A stretch of 64,000 nucleotides of DNA from Paenibacillus pabuli (lineage in GTDB: Bacteria > Bacillota > Bacilli > Paenibacillales > Paenibacillaceae), in the NCBI RefSeq assembly GCF_039831995.1, contig NZ_JBDOIO010000003.1, forward strand, positions 372,001 to 436,000, in the 5' to 3' direction. The notes under the pieces were generated by a model. It was given only the letters and a program-made list of their open reading frames with translations, was not told the DNA's origin and searched no databases. Shown here in pieces: positions 25,662-35,525 of this stretch; position 1 is the first letter of the stretch, and each line of letters begins with the position of its first letter. Position numbers and translations under genes: made by a program.

Positions 25662-26612
25662 ATGAAGGGGAGTTATACTGCAGTATCCGTAAATCCTTCA
25701 TGGAAGAACAAATCCCTTGGCAAAAGAATCTGGAAAAATTGGGAGCTCTATTTGTTCATGCTTCCTGCGCTGTTGTATTTCCTCGTTTTTCATTACGGTC
25801 CGATGTACGGCATTCAGATTGCTTTTAAGAATTTCGTACCTTCGAAAGGAATTACCGGCAGCGAATGGGTCGGCTTCGACCATTTTGAACGATTCTTCAA
25901 TTCCTATTTTTTCTGGGATCTGCTCTGGAACACGTTCAGCATCAGTTTCTATGAACTTGCGATCGGGTTTCCGCTTCCAATTATTCTGGCGCTAGCCTTT
26001 AATGAGGTACGCAACGGTCCGTTCAAGAAGTCGGTTCAGACGGTAACTTATGCGCCGCATTTCATCTCTGTTGTTGTTATGGCAGGCATGATCATTACCT
26101 TTTTGTCGCCTTCCAGTGGAATGATTGTCCGGTTCATCGAGTTTCTGGGCTTTCAACCAGCACAGTTTCTAACGGATCCGGCCTGGTTTAAGACAATCTA
26201 TGTTTTCTCGGGCGTTTGGCAGAGCACCGGGTGGGGAACCATCATTTATCTCGCGGCTCTGTCCGGTGTAGATCCCCAGCTGCATGAAGCGGCCATTATG
26301 GATGGAGCAAGCCGGATTAAACGGATGCTGCATATCAATCTGCCGACGATTGTGCCCACCATTACAATCATGCTGATCTTAAATATGGGGAATATACTGG
26401 GCCTGGGCTTCGAGAAGATTCTGCTGCTGCAGAATTCACTCAATATGGAAGCTTCCGATGTGATCTCCACCTATGTATACCGCGCCGGCCTGGTGGACGC
26501 CCAGTATAGCTTCTCAACGGCTGTGGGATTGTTTAACTCGGTAATCAACGTTATTCTGCTTATTACTGTCAATCAGATCGCCAAACGTACCAGTGAGAAC
26601 AGCCTCTGGTAG
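25662..26612 (+). CDS. Sugar ABC transporter permease (LplB-type)
   Basis: A 316-residue binding-protein-dependent permease with six hydrophobic segments. Its EAA loop reads EAAIMDGASRIKRMLHINLP (about residues 209-228), the site that docks the ATPase. It has the long N terminus typical of LplB/CUT1 permeases. It begins with ATG 25662 and overlaps or abuts the second permease and the lipoprotein gene, forming a three-gene transporter. As usual in Paenibacillus there is no ATPase gene nearby; a shared MsmX-type ATPase elsewhere is expected. GH125 and GH130 neighbours suggest mannose-containing oligosaccharides as the cargo. Confidence 0.9.
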   Translation: MKGSYTAVSVNPSWKNKSLGKRIWKNWELYLFMLPALLYFLVFHYGPMYGIQIAFKNFVPSKGITGSEWVGFDHFERFFNSYFFWDLLWNTFSISFYELAIGFPLPIILALAFNEVRNGPFKKSVQTVTYAPHFISVVVMAGMIITFLSPSSGMIVRFIEFLGFQPAQFLTDPAWFKTIYVFSGVWQSTGWGTIIYLAALSGVDPQLHEAAIMDGASRIKRMLHINLPTIVPTITIMLILNMGNILGLGFEKILLLQNSLNMEASDVISTYVYRAGLVDAQYSFSTAVGLFNSVINVILLITVNQIAKRTSENSLW

Positions 26613-26628
26613 AAAGGAGTTGAAGTCT

Positions 26629-27540
26629 TTGGTTACTGCCATGAAAGAATCCAAGGGAGACAAGCTGTTTGTAATCAGCACCTATATTTATTTGGTACTT
26701 TCACTGCTGGTTGTTCTATATCCGCTGATCTACATCCTCAGTGCTTCAATCAGTTCGCCGCAGGACGTCAATTCGGGAGCCATGTGGCTGTTCCCGAAAA
26801 ATGTGACACTGGATGGTTACAAGCTTGTTTTCGAGAACCCGAAGATATGGAATGGTTATTTGAACACGATTATTTATACGGTGGTAGGAACTCTGGTTAA
26901 TCTCGCCGTTACCCTGCCGGCCGCGTATGCGCTGAGCAGATCCGATTTTGTCGGGCGTCAGCTGTTCATGGGTCTCATTCTGTTCACGATGTTCTTCAGC
27001 GGCGGACTTGTGCCGACATATCTACTGGTCAAGAATCTCGGACTCATCAACAGCATGTGGGCATTGATTCTGCCGGTGGCCGCTTCAGTCTGGAATATTG
27101 TCGTGGCCCGCACTTTTTTTCAGACGACCATCCCAAAAGAACTGCAGGAAGCGGCTCACATTGATGGCTGTACGAATCTGAAGCTGTTCATCCGCATTAT
27201 TCTGCCGCTGTCGGCACCCATTATAGCCGTTATGGCCTTATTCTATGGAGTTGGCCACTGGAACAGCTATTTCCCGTCCTTGATTTATTTGAATGATGAA
27301 GCCAAATATCCGCTGCAAATGGTTCTGCGCCAGATCCTTGTCCTTCAGGAAATGTCGGCCGAAACCACGGGCGCTTCAATCAATAGCGAGGTGGCAACCG
27401 CCATGAATAATAAGGCGGAAACGGCATCGCTCATCAAATATGGAGTCATTGTCGTCTCCACACTGCCCATCGTGGCAGTCTATCCTTTCCTGCAGCGTTA
27501 CTTTGTCCAAGGGGTCATGATTGGCTCTGTTAAAGGCTGA
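26629..27540 (+). CDS. Sugar ABC transporter permease (YtcP-type)
   Basis: About 303 residues, six spans, with the EAA loop QEAAHIDGCTNLKLFIRIILP (about residues 185-205). It is the usual partner of the LplB-type permease. The open frame runs back into the first permease, but AAAGGAG at 26613-26619 is followed nine bases later by TTG 26629, the preferred start; ATG 26641 is an alternative. It lies between the first permease and the solute-binding lipoprotein in one operon. Confidence 0.9.
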   Translation: MVTAMKESKGDKLFVISTYIYLVLSLLVVLYPLIYILSASISSPQDVNSGAMWLFPKNVTLDGYKLVFENPKIWNGYLNTIIYTVVGTLVNLAVTLPAAYALSRSDFVGRQLFMGLILFTMFFSGGLVPTYLLVKNLGLINSMWALILPVAASVWNIVVARTFFQTTIPKELQEAAHIDGCTNLKLFIRIILPLSAPIIAVMALFYGVGHWNSYFPSLIYLNDEAKYPLQMVLRQILVLQEMSAETTGASINSEVATAMNNKAETASLIKYGVIVVSTLPIVAVYPFLQRYFVQGVMIGSVKG

Positions 27541-27577
27541 ACGATTAGAATGTGTATATAACAAGGAGGAATCATTC

Positions 27578-29188
27578 ATGCGGACCACACGCAAACCATG
27601 GAAGCTTCTGTTGTCTTCGGCTCTAGTTGTTGCACTGCTCGCAGGCTGCAGCAGTTCAAACGAAGGAGCAGCAAATAACAGTACCGGAGAGGTCACTGTG
27701 AATAAAGAGGGTTTCCCCATTGTCGATGAATCCCTAACCCTCACGCTTATGGCGCCGGATGTAGGAATCCAGAACTGGGAGAATATGAAGGTACTCCAGC
27801 AAATGCAGGAGAAGACGGGGATTACGCTGGAATACAGGAATGCACCGAAGGACAGCTTCGAGACCAAGAAGAATCTGGTGCTCGCCAGCGGGGATTATCC
27901 GGATATTCTCTATGCTGCCGGTCTGACGACTGCAGAGCAGATGAATTACGGAGAACAGGGTATCCTCGTTCCTCTGGAGGATCTGATCGAAGAATACGCT
28001 CCGAATTTCAAGGCCTTGCTGGAGGAGAATCCGGATGTCCGCAAATCAATCACAGCACCGGACGGTCATATCTATTCTTTGCCGGTAGTAGAACTTAGTC
28101 AGCACTGGTACCGCAATCCGATGTGGTATAACGGGGACTTCCTAAAGGCGCTGAATATCGACAAGCTTCCTGAAACGACAGAGGAGCTGTATACCTACCT
28201 GAAGCGTGTGAAGGAGGAAGATCCGAACGGCAATGGCATAGCCGATGAAATTCCCATTTCCTCGGTGACAACACCCGCTGCGAACCTCCGGGATATCCGT
28301 ACCTGGCTGCTAGGCGCCTTCGGTATTTATGAAGAAGAGGTATACGTGGACGATGCGGATAAGGTGCATTATACACCGCTTGAAGAAGGCTACAAGGAAT
28401 ATTTGACCTATATGAACCGCCTATGGTCCGAAGACCTGCTGGATCATGAGAGCTTCTCGCAGACAGCAGAGCAAAAGAAGGCCAAAGCACAGAACAACCA
28501 AGTCGCCCTCTTCTCCGACTGGCATGCCTACATGTCCAAGGGCGGAGAGCCTTCGACGGAAGATCCGATGTTTGCACCTGTTCGCAGCGAATCGGTTGAT
28601 GCTCCGGCGATTGCGAAGAACAGAGGAATAACAACGGGTGCCTTTGCCATCACGGAGAGCAATCCGGCGCCGGAAGCCTCGATGCGCTGGGTGGATTATC
28701 TCTATTCTTATGAAGGTGCCATGTTCTTCAATAAAGGGCCGGAGGGCATCCTCTGGGAATACACCGACAAAGAGAACCGGGTCAAGAAGTACTTGCCTGT
28801 ACCGGACGGTAAGGAAATGGAAGATTATCGAGCCACTCTGACGCCAAACTACGGCATTCCTGCTCCGACCCTGTCCATGGATGATATTAGCAAAGGGCTG
28901 AAGACAGACTTTGATCTCTGGGTAGAACAGGAAACCCAGCAGAAGCTTCTCGATCAAGGCGCACGGATTCCGTTCCCTACGCTGTTCCTCACCGTGGAAG
29001 AGCAGACTGAAATCAGCAACCTGAATTCGGATTTGAGCACATATGTGAAACAGATGGAAGCAAAGTTCATCACCGGTGCAGAGCCGCTAACCGGTTGGGA
29101 CAATTATGTGGCTACCGTCAAGAAAATGGGCGGAGAGCGTGTGGCTGAAATCAACCAGGCTGCGTATGACCGTTGGAAGTCCAACTAA
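27578..29188 (+). CDS. ABC transporter solute-binding lipoprotein (LplA-type)
   Basis: A 536-residue lipoprotein. The signal peptide ends in the lipobox LAGC with lipidated Cys24, followed by a Ser/Asn-rich tether and a large family-1 binding domain (LTLMAPDVGIQNWENMKVL; later FAITESNPAPEASMRWVDYL). ATG 27578 with AAGGAGG is chosen over the earlier in-frame start, which would overlap the permease and spoil the signal peptide. It captures the sugar outside the membrane for the two upstream permeases. The size (over 500 residues) is typical of Paenibacillus LplA-type proteins. Confidence 0.92.
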   Translation: MRTTRKPWKLLLSSALVVALLAGCSSSNEGAANNSTGEVTVNKEGFPIVDESLTLTLMAPDVGIQNWENMKVLQQMQEKTGITLEYRNAPKDSFETKKNLVLASGDYPDILYAAGLTTAEQMNYGEQGILVPLEDLIEEYAPNFKALLEENPDVRKSITAPDGHIYSLPVVELSQHWYRNPMWYNGDFLKALNIDKLPETTEELYTYLKRVKEEDPNGNGIADEIPISSVTTPAANLRDIRTWLLGAFGIYEEEVYVDDADKVHYTPLEEGYKEYLTYMNRLWSEDLLDHESFSQTAEQKKAKAQNNQVALFSDWHAYMSKGGEPSTEDPMFAPVRSESVDAPAIAKNRGITTGAFAITESNPAPEASMRWVDYLYSYEGAMFFNKGPEGILWEYTDKENRVKKYLPVPDGKEMEDYRATLTPNYGIPAPTLSMDDISKGLKTDFDLWVEQETQQKLLDQGARIPFPTLFLTVEEQTEISNLNSDLSTYVKQMEAKFITGAEPLTGWDNYVATVKKMGGERVAEINQAAYDRWKSN

Positions 29189-29220
29189 ACTTGCCTCTAA
29201 GCAGAAAGGTACTGTAAGAC

Positions 29221-29515
29221 ATGATTTATAGGGACAAAATACGCGCTGTAGCAGATCGAGTATAGGACCTGCTGCAGCGCATGACCCTTGGAGAGAAAAG
29301 CTGGACAATTCGTACAGCCTTTCGGCTGGCAGTACTATGAGAAGCACCCAGATGGAGTGCTGGGCAGCAATTACTGGTTCATCCCGCTGCCACCCGCTGG
29401 GCTGATTTGTCCGAAGGTGCTTGAGAGTGACATTTTCTGTGAAGACTTCCGGAGACGCGGTTGCGCTTTATTTGAAACCTTATGAGGTCCAGACGATCAA
29501 ACTATACCATGAACA
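29221..29515 (+). pseudogene. Glycosidase remnants (GH3-like start, other C-terminal tail)
   Basis: ATG 29221 opens MIYRDKIRAVADRV then a stop; after it come RMTLGEK and, one base out of frame, GQFVQPFGWQYYEKHPDG, resembling the N terminus of a GH3-type beta-glycosidase. About 60 residues later a tail in a third frame reads SGDAVALYLKPYEVQTIKL, typical of the last strand of large glycosidases. Bulk sequence is missing between. So at least one glycosidase gene once stood between the lipoprotein and GH130 genes and has decayed by nonsense, frameshift and large deletion. The GH3 identity is tentative. Confidence 0.55.
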
Positions 29516-29536
29516 TGAATGCCAGGAGGAAAAGAC

Positions 29537-30553
29537 ATGCAAATTACGAGACATCCGAATAATCCTATTGTTGTCCCGGGCGGCTATGAATGGCGCAAAG
29601 TTACGGTCTTCAACCCGGCGGTCATAATGGATAACGGCAAATTTTATATGATTGAGCGCACCGCAGGTTCCCTGACTCCATGCAAGAACTATTTGGGATT
29701 GCTGGAGAGCGAAGACGGCGTAAACTTTACCCATGTGAAGGATGAGCCCATTGTGACGCCTGATATGCTGGGATTCCCGTACGGCAGTGTGCAGGACCCG
29801 CGGATAGTCAAAATCGACGGGACCTTCTATCTGAACTATGCCCTACGTCCTTGTGCTATGAGTTATTACCCTACCGGTGCAGGTGTTCCCCTGCGCTCTA
29901 TCCCGGAATATCCGGAGGGATGGGGAGAAGAGGAGGGGCATTGGCTGACCCGGTCCTCCATTTTGAAATCGAATAATCTCCTGGATTGGGAGTTTGTGGC
30001 GGACACGACCCCTCTTGATATTAATGACCGGGACAATATTCTGTTCCCCGAAAAAATAGGCGGCAAATTCGTGCTGCTGCGCCGCCCCGAGGAATATGTG
30101 GGAGAAGCCTACGGGACGGAGAAGGCGGCCATGTGGATTACCTACTCCGAGGATCTGATGAACTGGGAAGAGCCCAAGCTGCTCGCCACCGCCGAAAACC
30201 TGTCATGGGAATCGCGGAAGATCGGAGGCTCTACGCCTCCAATCCGTACCGACAAGGGCTGGCTGGTGCTCTATCACGGCGTTGATGAAGATATTGTCTA
30301 CCGTGTTGGAGCGATGCTGCTGGATTTGGAGCAGCCTGAGAAGATCATTGCACGGACCCATGATTTCATTATGGAGCCGGAGACGTACTACGAGAAATTT
30401 GGATTCCAGATTCCGAATGTCGTCTTCCCGACCGGAAATGTAGTGAAAGACGGACTACTCTATATCTATTACGGGGTAACGGATACAGCGATTGCGCTCG
30501 CCACAGTTCCTCTGGATGAGTTGGTAGAGCATATCCTTCAGGAAGCGCAGTAG
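29537..30553 (+). CDS. GH130-family beta-mannoside phosphorylase/hydrolase
   Basis: A 338-residue five-bladed propeller enzyme of GH130: FNPAVIMDNGKFYMIERT (about residues 25-42), the conserved DPR catalytic-loop motif in SVQDPRIVKIDGTFYL (about 89-104) and GGSTPPIRTDKGWLVLYHG near 228-246. Most characterised members are phosphorylases that cleave beta-mannosides with phosphate to give mannose 1-phosphate; some are hydrolases. There is no signal peptide, so it is cytoplasmic. ATG 29537 has AGGAGG seven bases upstream. As last intact gene of the transporter operon it should process the imported sugar together with GH125. Confidence 0.9.
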   Translation: MQITRHPNNPIVVPGGYEWRKVTVFNPAVIMDNGKFYMIERTAGSLTPCKNYLGLLESEDGVNFTHVKDEPIVTPDMLGFPYGSVQDPRIVKIDGTFYLNYALRPCAMSYYPTGAGVPLRSIPEYPEGWGEEEGHWLTRSSILKSNNLLDWEFVADTTPLDINDRDNILFPEKIGGKFVLLRRPEEYVGEAYGTEKAAMWITYSEDLMNWEEPKLLATAENLSWESRKIGGSTPPIRTDKGWLVLYHGVDEDIVYRVGAMLLDLEQPEKIIARTHDFIMEPETYYEKFGFQIPNVVFPTGNVVKDGLLYIYYGVTDTAIALATVPLDELVEHILQEAQ

Positions 30554-30761
30554 AAAATAACCCTTAACGTGAAGCTTGATCATCAAAATATACGAATAAC
30601 TATGGTTCGATAGCATATAATTCTGACGATTTCACGCTGAGACGATACCGACCTACAATAGGACAGTACAACAGGTCCCACTTGGTTTGTGATTTAGGTG
30701 CTTGGCAGGGCAGGGACAACAAAACATATAAATTTATCTTCCATTCCAGCAAGAACGGGAG

Positions 30762-30787
30762 AAAGACCGGGATTAAACCGGTCTTTT
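30762..30787. terminator. Bidirectional terminator between GH130 and the AraC-type regulator
   Basis: AAAGACCGG (30762-30770) and CCGGTCTTT (30778-30786) form the stem with a seven-base loop. T-runs are short on both sides. It overlaps the regulator stop codon. Confidence 0.65.
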
Positions 30788-33109
30788 CGCAACAGCGCCC
30801 TTCAAAGCATGTTCCTTACGGTACTGTCCTGGTGTCAGACCGATTTCCTTTTTGAACTTGCGGATGAAATTCGGCGTATCCAAATAACCGACCTGCTCAA
30901 TAATTTCTTTGAGCGGTGCGCTAGTATTCTCCAGCAGCCGGATAACTTCATCCACACGCCTTTGCCAGATATATTGTGAGAAATTGCTGCCAGTCTTCTC
31001 TTTGAAGCTCCGGCTTAAATAAGAGGTTGAAATGGCAAACTTAAGTGCCACATGCTCCAGGCTGAGTGTGTAATCTGCGAACTGCTCGTCCACGTAAGCC
31101 AGAATGTCATCCATTAATGAAGATTCGCTTGTCTCTGTATTCCGCTCGACCTGCGCGCAAATGTCAGCGGCCAGAGAGAGCAGGCGGCTCTCCAGTTCTT
31201 CAAGCGTTTCGAAGGAGGTCAATTCCGGCATATTGGCGAAGACACTGTCCATACCAAGTTCGGAGGCGGTGCGCAGAAAAGCGTTCAGCAGATCGAAGCA
31301 GATGCAGCGCAGCAGATGAATCTGCAGTGGCTCGTCTTTGATCATATCGATGGTATCAGCAATCATCTGGACGGCTACCGATTCGTTGCCCTGCTTCAGG
31401 CTCTGCTCCAGCTTCAGCATGGATTTGCGTGGAATCCAGAAACTCTCGGTTGCGGAAGGGTTCAGCTCTGCAAGCTGCTCGAAGTAGGTTACCTGTCCGC
31501 TGCGCCGGATCATTCGGTGCTCCAGTGCTGCTGCAGCTTCGATAAACGATTGGTTAAGACGGGTCAGGTCCGTGTAGGCCATACCGACACCGATGCTTAA
31601 AGACAGCTGTGAGTGCTCGCGGATGATCGCTTGAATTCCTTCAATAACCTGTTCCATTTGGTTCTGAACCGGCATGTCTGCACCGCCCGGAAGTGAAATG
31701 ATCAGGGCAAACTGGTCCTTAACCGAGAACTCCACACCAAAGATCTGTGCACCAGGGCCGGGCAAACATACATTGCTGAGTATTCCCTGCAGCAGATGAC
31801 GTTCCTGCCAGGAGTTGCCGCCTGGCTGGGTGTCATCCCAGGACAGAATAGCCGAGAAATAGAGGCCTTCTCCCTGAGGATGCCTGAAGCCGGTGCTGAA
31901 GATCATCTGCTCAATCTCTGGATCATCCGGCTTGCCGTGCTTGAGCAGCAGCAGCATACACTGATTGCGGACGAAGGGCTCCTGTAGATCAATTTTGGCA
32001 CTGTAATCGTGGAGAGTCTGGCGGATCCATTCCCACTCATTGCGAAGCTTGGGAGCATCATTGCCGCTGCCTTTCAGCTTGGCAAATTCCATCAGATCCC
32101 TGATCGGATGGTACTGCCGTTTGGCCAGCAGTAGTGCGGCAGCAATGCCGGTAATGACCGTGATACCGAAGACGATCAGTATCAGGGTCTGGACATGGGC
32201 GACACGACTGAAGAACTGGAAGCTTGGCATCGTGGTTACATAGGTCCAGCCATTCTCTTCCGATTGTACAGAAACGACAGAGTGTTGTTCCCCGTCCAGC
32301 TGTAGATTATGAATACCAGGTTGAAGTCCGGATAATTTCTTAAGCTCGTCCTGAGGTAGGGTGACGCCATGGCTGTTCGCGGTTAATACCTCTCCGGTGG
32401 GACCGAAAATATAGGTGCTCCCCGTGAAGTCACTCAAAATCGAATCCATGACCCCGGTTAGCTTGGATTCTTTCATTAAATACACGACGGTTCCGTATGG
32501 AAAGGGGTCATTCGGTTTAATGGGTACGAGCATGACGAGCATCGGATCCGTACGGGAATTGATCGTCACATTCTCAGCGGGACGCACCAGAGGCTGCCGA
32601 GTATCATTCAAGTCCTGTCGCAATACATCCGGGGTCCAGCGCTCGAATTGATAGAGCGTATCAAACGTGACATGAAGATCAGCGAGACCACGGTGAGAAT
32701 AGATGTTGGAATCGTTGTGGAAGTAGAGAAGCAGATCCTCTGCTATGTTGCTGCTGGCTTTGTAATTCGCCAGTGCCTGAACCGCCTCCATGCTGTAGTA
32801 GGGATGCCGTACCATGTAGGGGGTTAAATGCTTGTCATAAGCGATTCTCCCTGCAATTTCCTGAAGCTCATTCATACGGGTATCTATGGTGTTCTTCACC
32901 TGGTTCAGCTGATTGACATTGGATTGTTCAATTTCAACACGAAGGCCATTGACAGCGTTTTCATATACAAAAATAGTTACACCTGTCAGAGGGATAAGAA
33001 ATATGAGGATGTAGGAAAACGCATATTTCAGCAGAAGTCTTGATTTGAAATGATTCCAGCTGAGCCTGAATCTGTTGAGCAAGGATGGCTTGAGTGCCGG
33101 ATTAGCCAT
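30773..33109 (-). CDS. Membrane-bound AraC-family regulator with extracellular sensor
   Basis: A 778-residue one-component regulator: TM1 about 25-47, a long extracellular domain (about 48-305, Cache-like), TM2 about 306-327, a cytoplasmic linker, and a C-terminal AraC DNA-binding domain (about 675-772; EHVALKFAISTSYLSRSFKEK and KEIIEQVGYLDTPNFIRKFK). This type is common next to LplAB-YtcP transporters in Paenibacillus and is thought to sense extracellular sugars or transporter state. It is convergent with the GH130 operon, so it is the best candidate regulator for the mannoside locus. The ligand is unknown. Confidence 0.9.
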   Translation of the reverse strand: MANPALKPSLLNRFRLSWNHFKSRLLLKYAFSYILIFLIPLTGVTIFVYENAVNGLRVEIEQSNVNQLNQVKNTIDTRMNELQEIAGRIAYDKHLTPYMVRHPYYSMEAVQALANYKASSNIAEDLLLYFHNDSNIYSHRGLADLHVTFDTLYQFERWTPDVLRQDLNDTRQPLVRPAENVTINSRTDPMLVMLVPIKPNDPFPYGTVVYLMKESKLTGVMDSILSDFTGSTYIFGPTGEVLTANSHGVTLPQDELKKLSGLQPGIHNLQLDGEQHSVVSVQSEENGWTYVTTMPSFQFFSRVAHVQTLILIVFGITVITGIAAALLLAKRQYHPIRDLMEFAKLKGSGNDAPKLRNEWEWIRQTLHDYSAKIDLQEPFVRNQCMLLLLKHGKPDDPEIEQMIFSTGFRHPQGEGLYFSAILSWDDTQPGGNSWQERHLLQGILSNVCLPGPGAQIFGVEFSVKDQFALIISLPGGADMPVQNQMEQVIEGIQAIIREHSQLSLSIGVGMAYTDLTRLNQSFIEAAAALEHRMIRRSGQVTYFEQLAELNPSATESFWIPRKSMLKLEQSLKQGNESVAVQMIADTIDMIKDEPLQIHLLRCICFDLLNAFLRTASELGMDSVFANMPELTSFETLEELESRLLSLAADICAQVERNTETSESSLMDDILAYVDEQFADYTLSLEHVALKFAISTSYLSRSFKEKTGSNFSQYIWQRRVDEVIRLLENTSAPLKEIIEQVGYLDTPNFIRKFKKEIGLTPGQYRKEHALKGAVAKRPV

Positions 33110-33305
33110 GAAGCTGTCCCTCCAATTTTTAAAAAGTTCGGATTCGTAATCTTGGGCTTATAAATGACTGTTCTGTTCTGAATTATACTTAAGTTAGCAT
33201 AAACATTATAACATTATAATCTTTGGAATAAAGTAGCTCATTAGGTTTATTTTTAATAGATGGATGTACAGGTTTCATGAAATAAATCATATGTGAATTT
33301 TGCCT

Positions 33306-33311
33306 GTATAC
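33306..33311 (+). promoter_or_regulatory. GTATAC-centred candidate operator before the amino-aldonate operon
   Basis: CCTGTATACCTGG around 33303-33315 has a GTATAC core and lies about 25 bases before the operon start. A half-similar TGTACAGG occurs at 33265-33272. UTRA-type GntR regulators, one of which ends this operon, use GTATAC-centred sites. Evidence is thin. Confidence 0.35.
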
Positions 33312-33337
33312 CTGGGTCGAAGAAGGAGATGGGTTGA

Positions 33338-34438
33338 TTGGGCACAGAGCATGTGCTGCGCAATTTGCAGCTTGTTGACGGGCGGATCATAGATATTGCC
33401 ATTCGGGACGGGATCATCACTGCCATTACACCGCCAGGCCAGGCTGAAGGAGAGAACGGTCAAGACTGTTTGGGATTATATGTGTCCAGCGGATGGATTG
33501 ATCTGCATGTGCATGCTGTTCCGGAGCTTGATCCCTATGGCGATGACATCGACGAAATTGGTGTGAAGCAAGGGGTAACGACACTCGTGGATGCCGGAAG
33601 CTGCGGTGCAGACCGGATTGGGGCTTTGTATACCGCCAGCCTGAAGGCGGAGACGCAGGTGTTTGCTATGTTGAATATTTCCAGGATCGGCCTTGAACGG
33701 ACAGATGAACTGTCACAGCTGGAATGGATAGACCTGGCCAAGGCCCAGGCAGCGGCAGCGGCTTATCCTGATTTCATCGTAGGCCTGAAAGCACGCATAA
33801 GCAGAAGCGTCGTCAAAGACAGCGGCATACAGCCTCTTAAGCTGGCACGCGTATTGTCGAAAGAAACGAAGCTGCCGCTCATGGTGCATATCGGTTCCGC
33901 TCCACCCGCAATCTCTGAAGTGTTGGGGCTATTACAGCCGGGCGATGTAATCACCCATTATCTAAATGGCAAGTCGAACAATCTGTTCCATGCGGACGGC
34001 ACACCCCTGCAGGGACTGCTTGATGCAGCAGCCCGGGGAGTTCATCTGGATGTGGGACATGGCACAGCGAGCTTCTCGTTCCGGATTGCAGAACAGGCCA
34101 AGGCAGCAGGCATTGAACTGAATACGATCAGCACGGATATTTACCGGAGCAACCGGTTGAACGGGCCGGTGTACAGTATGTCAAATGTACTGACCAAATT
34201 TCTGGTTCTTGGCTACAGTCTGGAAGAGGTCATTCGCGCGGTTACAATCAACGCAGCAGAGTGGCTCGGCAAGCCGGAGCTCGGACAGATTAGGGTGGGA
34301 CAGCGGGCAAACCTGACTTTGTTTGCCCTGGAAGCGGGTGAAAAACACCTTAAGGATTCGGAAGGCGATGTCCGGGTCGCGCAACACTATATTAAGGTTA
34401 AAGGAGTATATGCTAATGGATCACTCATTACAAGCTAG
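33338..34438 (+). CDS. Amidohydrolase-superfamily deacetylase (EF_0837/AHA_3915-like)
   Basis: A 366-residue metal-dependent hydrolase with the first metal site HVH in GWIDLHVHAVPEL (about residues 51-63), a carboxylated-Lys-type segment VGLKARISRSVV (about 148-159), His in MVHIG and the last Asp in NTISTDIYRS. The closest named group are deacetylases encoded with DgaE/DgaF-like genes, so N-deacetylation of an N-acetylated amino-aldonate is the likely first step here. Starts with TTG 33338 behind AAGGAGA. It overlaps the next gene, heading a five-gene operon. Confidence 0.82.
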   Translation: MGTEHVLRNLQLVDGRIIDIAIRDGIITAITPPGQAEGENGQDCLGLYVSSGWIDLHVHAVPELDPYGDDIDEIGVKQGVTTLVDAGSCGADRIGALYTASLKAETQVFAMLNISRIGLERTDELSQLEWIDLAKAQAAAAAYPDFIVGLKARISRSVVKDSGIQPLKLARVLSKETKLPLMVHIGSAPPAISEVLGLLQPGDVITHYLNGKSNNLFHADGTPLQGLLDAAARGVHLDVGHGTASFSFRIAEQAKAAGIELNTISTDIYRSNRLNGPVYSMSNVLTKFLVLGYSLEEVIRAVTINAAEWLGKPELGQIRVGQRANLTLFALEAGEKHLKDSEGDVRVAQHYIKVKGVYANGSLITS

Positions 34439-35525
34439 ATATGGACTGAAGCGTGTTATAAATGCCAGCGGTAGAATGAGCATTCTTGGCGTTTCCGCAC
34501 CAACGGATTCGGTCATGGAGGCAATGAAACAAGGCGGACAGAAATACGTGGAAATTGCGGATCTTGTAGACAAATCGGGAGAATATATTGCACGCCTGCT
34601 TGGTTCGGAAGGGGCGGTTGTTGTGAACTCGGCATCCAGCGGCATAGCCCTGTCGGTGGCTGCCATGGTGACCGCCGGAGATCCGCGGCTCAGTCTTCGC
34701 CTGCATCAAGAGCCGGTATTGAAGAATGAAATTATTATGCTAAAAGGTCACAATGTGCAGTATGGAGCACCTATTGAAACCATGGTATTCCTTGGCGGCG
34801 GCCGGGTTGTGGAAGTTGGATACGCCAATGAAGGTCGTCAGGAGCATATTGAACAGGCCATCGGTGAATATACTGCGGCCATTCTCTATGTCAAATCCCA
34901 TCACGCCGTCCAGAAGAACATGATCTCTGTGGAAGAGGCCTGGGCGGTTGCGCAGCGCAGCGGAGTCCCGCTAATTGTTGACGCGGCTGCAGAAGAGGAT
35001 CTGCTTAAATATGTCCAATATTCGGATCTGGCGATTTACAGCGGATCCAAAGCAATTGAAGGTCCTACTTCCGGGATTGTTGCCGGTAAAAAGAAATACA
35101 CCGAGTGGTTAAAGATCCAGCTGCACGGGATCGGCCGGAGCATGAAGGTCGGCAAAGAGACTACCTTCGGGCTGCTTCAGGCGCTGGAGGAATACCAGGA
35201 TAAAGCCGATAACAGCGAACAGGAAAAGCAGACCCTTGACACTCTTCAGCTGTTGGCCGAGCTTCCTGGGGTTTCAGTCCGTATCGTGCAGGATGAAGCG
35301 GGCAGAGCGATTTTCCGTGGACGCATCCAGATTGATTCCGCTGTTGCAGGGTTGGATGCGAGGGATGTGAATGACCAGCTGCGTGAAGGCGAGGTTGCGG
35401 TATATACCCGGGACTATGGCGTAAACCAGGGTTATTTCGATATTGATCCAAGGTCGCTGCAAGGTGATGATCTTCAGGTCATCGTCAGCAGAATACATGA
35501 AATCGTGGGGGGAACACCAGAATGA
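34416..35525 (+). CDS. DgaE-family PLP-dependent ammonia lyase
   Basis: A 369-residue fold-type-I PLP enzyme related to SelA and D-glucosaminate-6-phosphate ammonia lyase (DgaE). The PLP lysine is Lys212 in IYSGSKAIEGPTSG, and the Asp contacting the ring is in LIVDAAAEED. The reaction expected is loss of ammonia from a 2-amino-2-deoxy-aldonate to give a 2-keto-3-deoxy acid. ATG 34416 lies nine bases after AAAGGAG and overlaps the end of the deacetylase gene by 23 bases; the longer upstream frame is not used. The phosphorylation state of the substrate here is uncertain because a kinase gene follows. Confidence 0.85.
   Translation: MDHSLQARYGLKRVINASGRMSILGVSAPTDSVMEAMKQGGQKYVEIADLVDKSGEYIARLLGSEGAVVVNSASSGIALSVAAMVTAGDPRLSLRLHQEPVLKNEIIMLKGHNVQYGAPIETMVFLGGGRVVEVGYANEGRQEHIEQAIGEYTAAILYVKSHHAVQKNMISVEEAWAVAQRSGVPLIVDAAAEEDLLKYVQYSDLAIYSGSKAIEGPTSGIVAGKKKYTEWLKIQLHGIGRSMKVGKETTFGLLQALEEYQDKADNSEQEKQTLDTLQLLAELPGVSVRIVQDEAGRAIFRGRIQIDSAVAGLDARDVNDQLREGEVAVYTRDYGVNQGYFDIDPRSLQGDDLQVIVSRIHEIVGGTPE

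Noticed and set aside
28095..28634. 179-residue open frame antisense to the solute-binding protein
   Set aside because: Shadow of the lipoprotein gene's codon bias; Ser/Arg/His-rich, no start signals.
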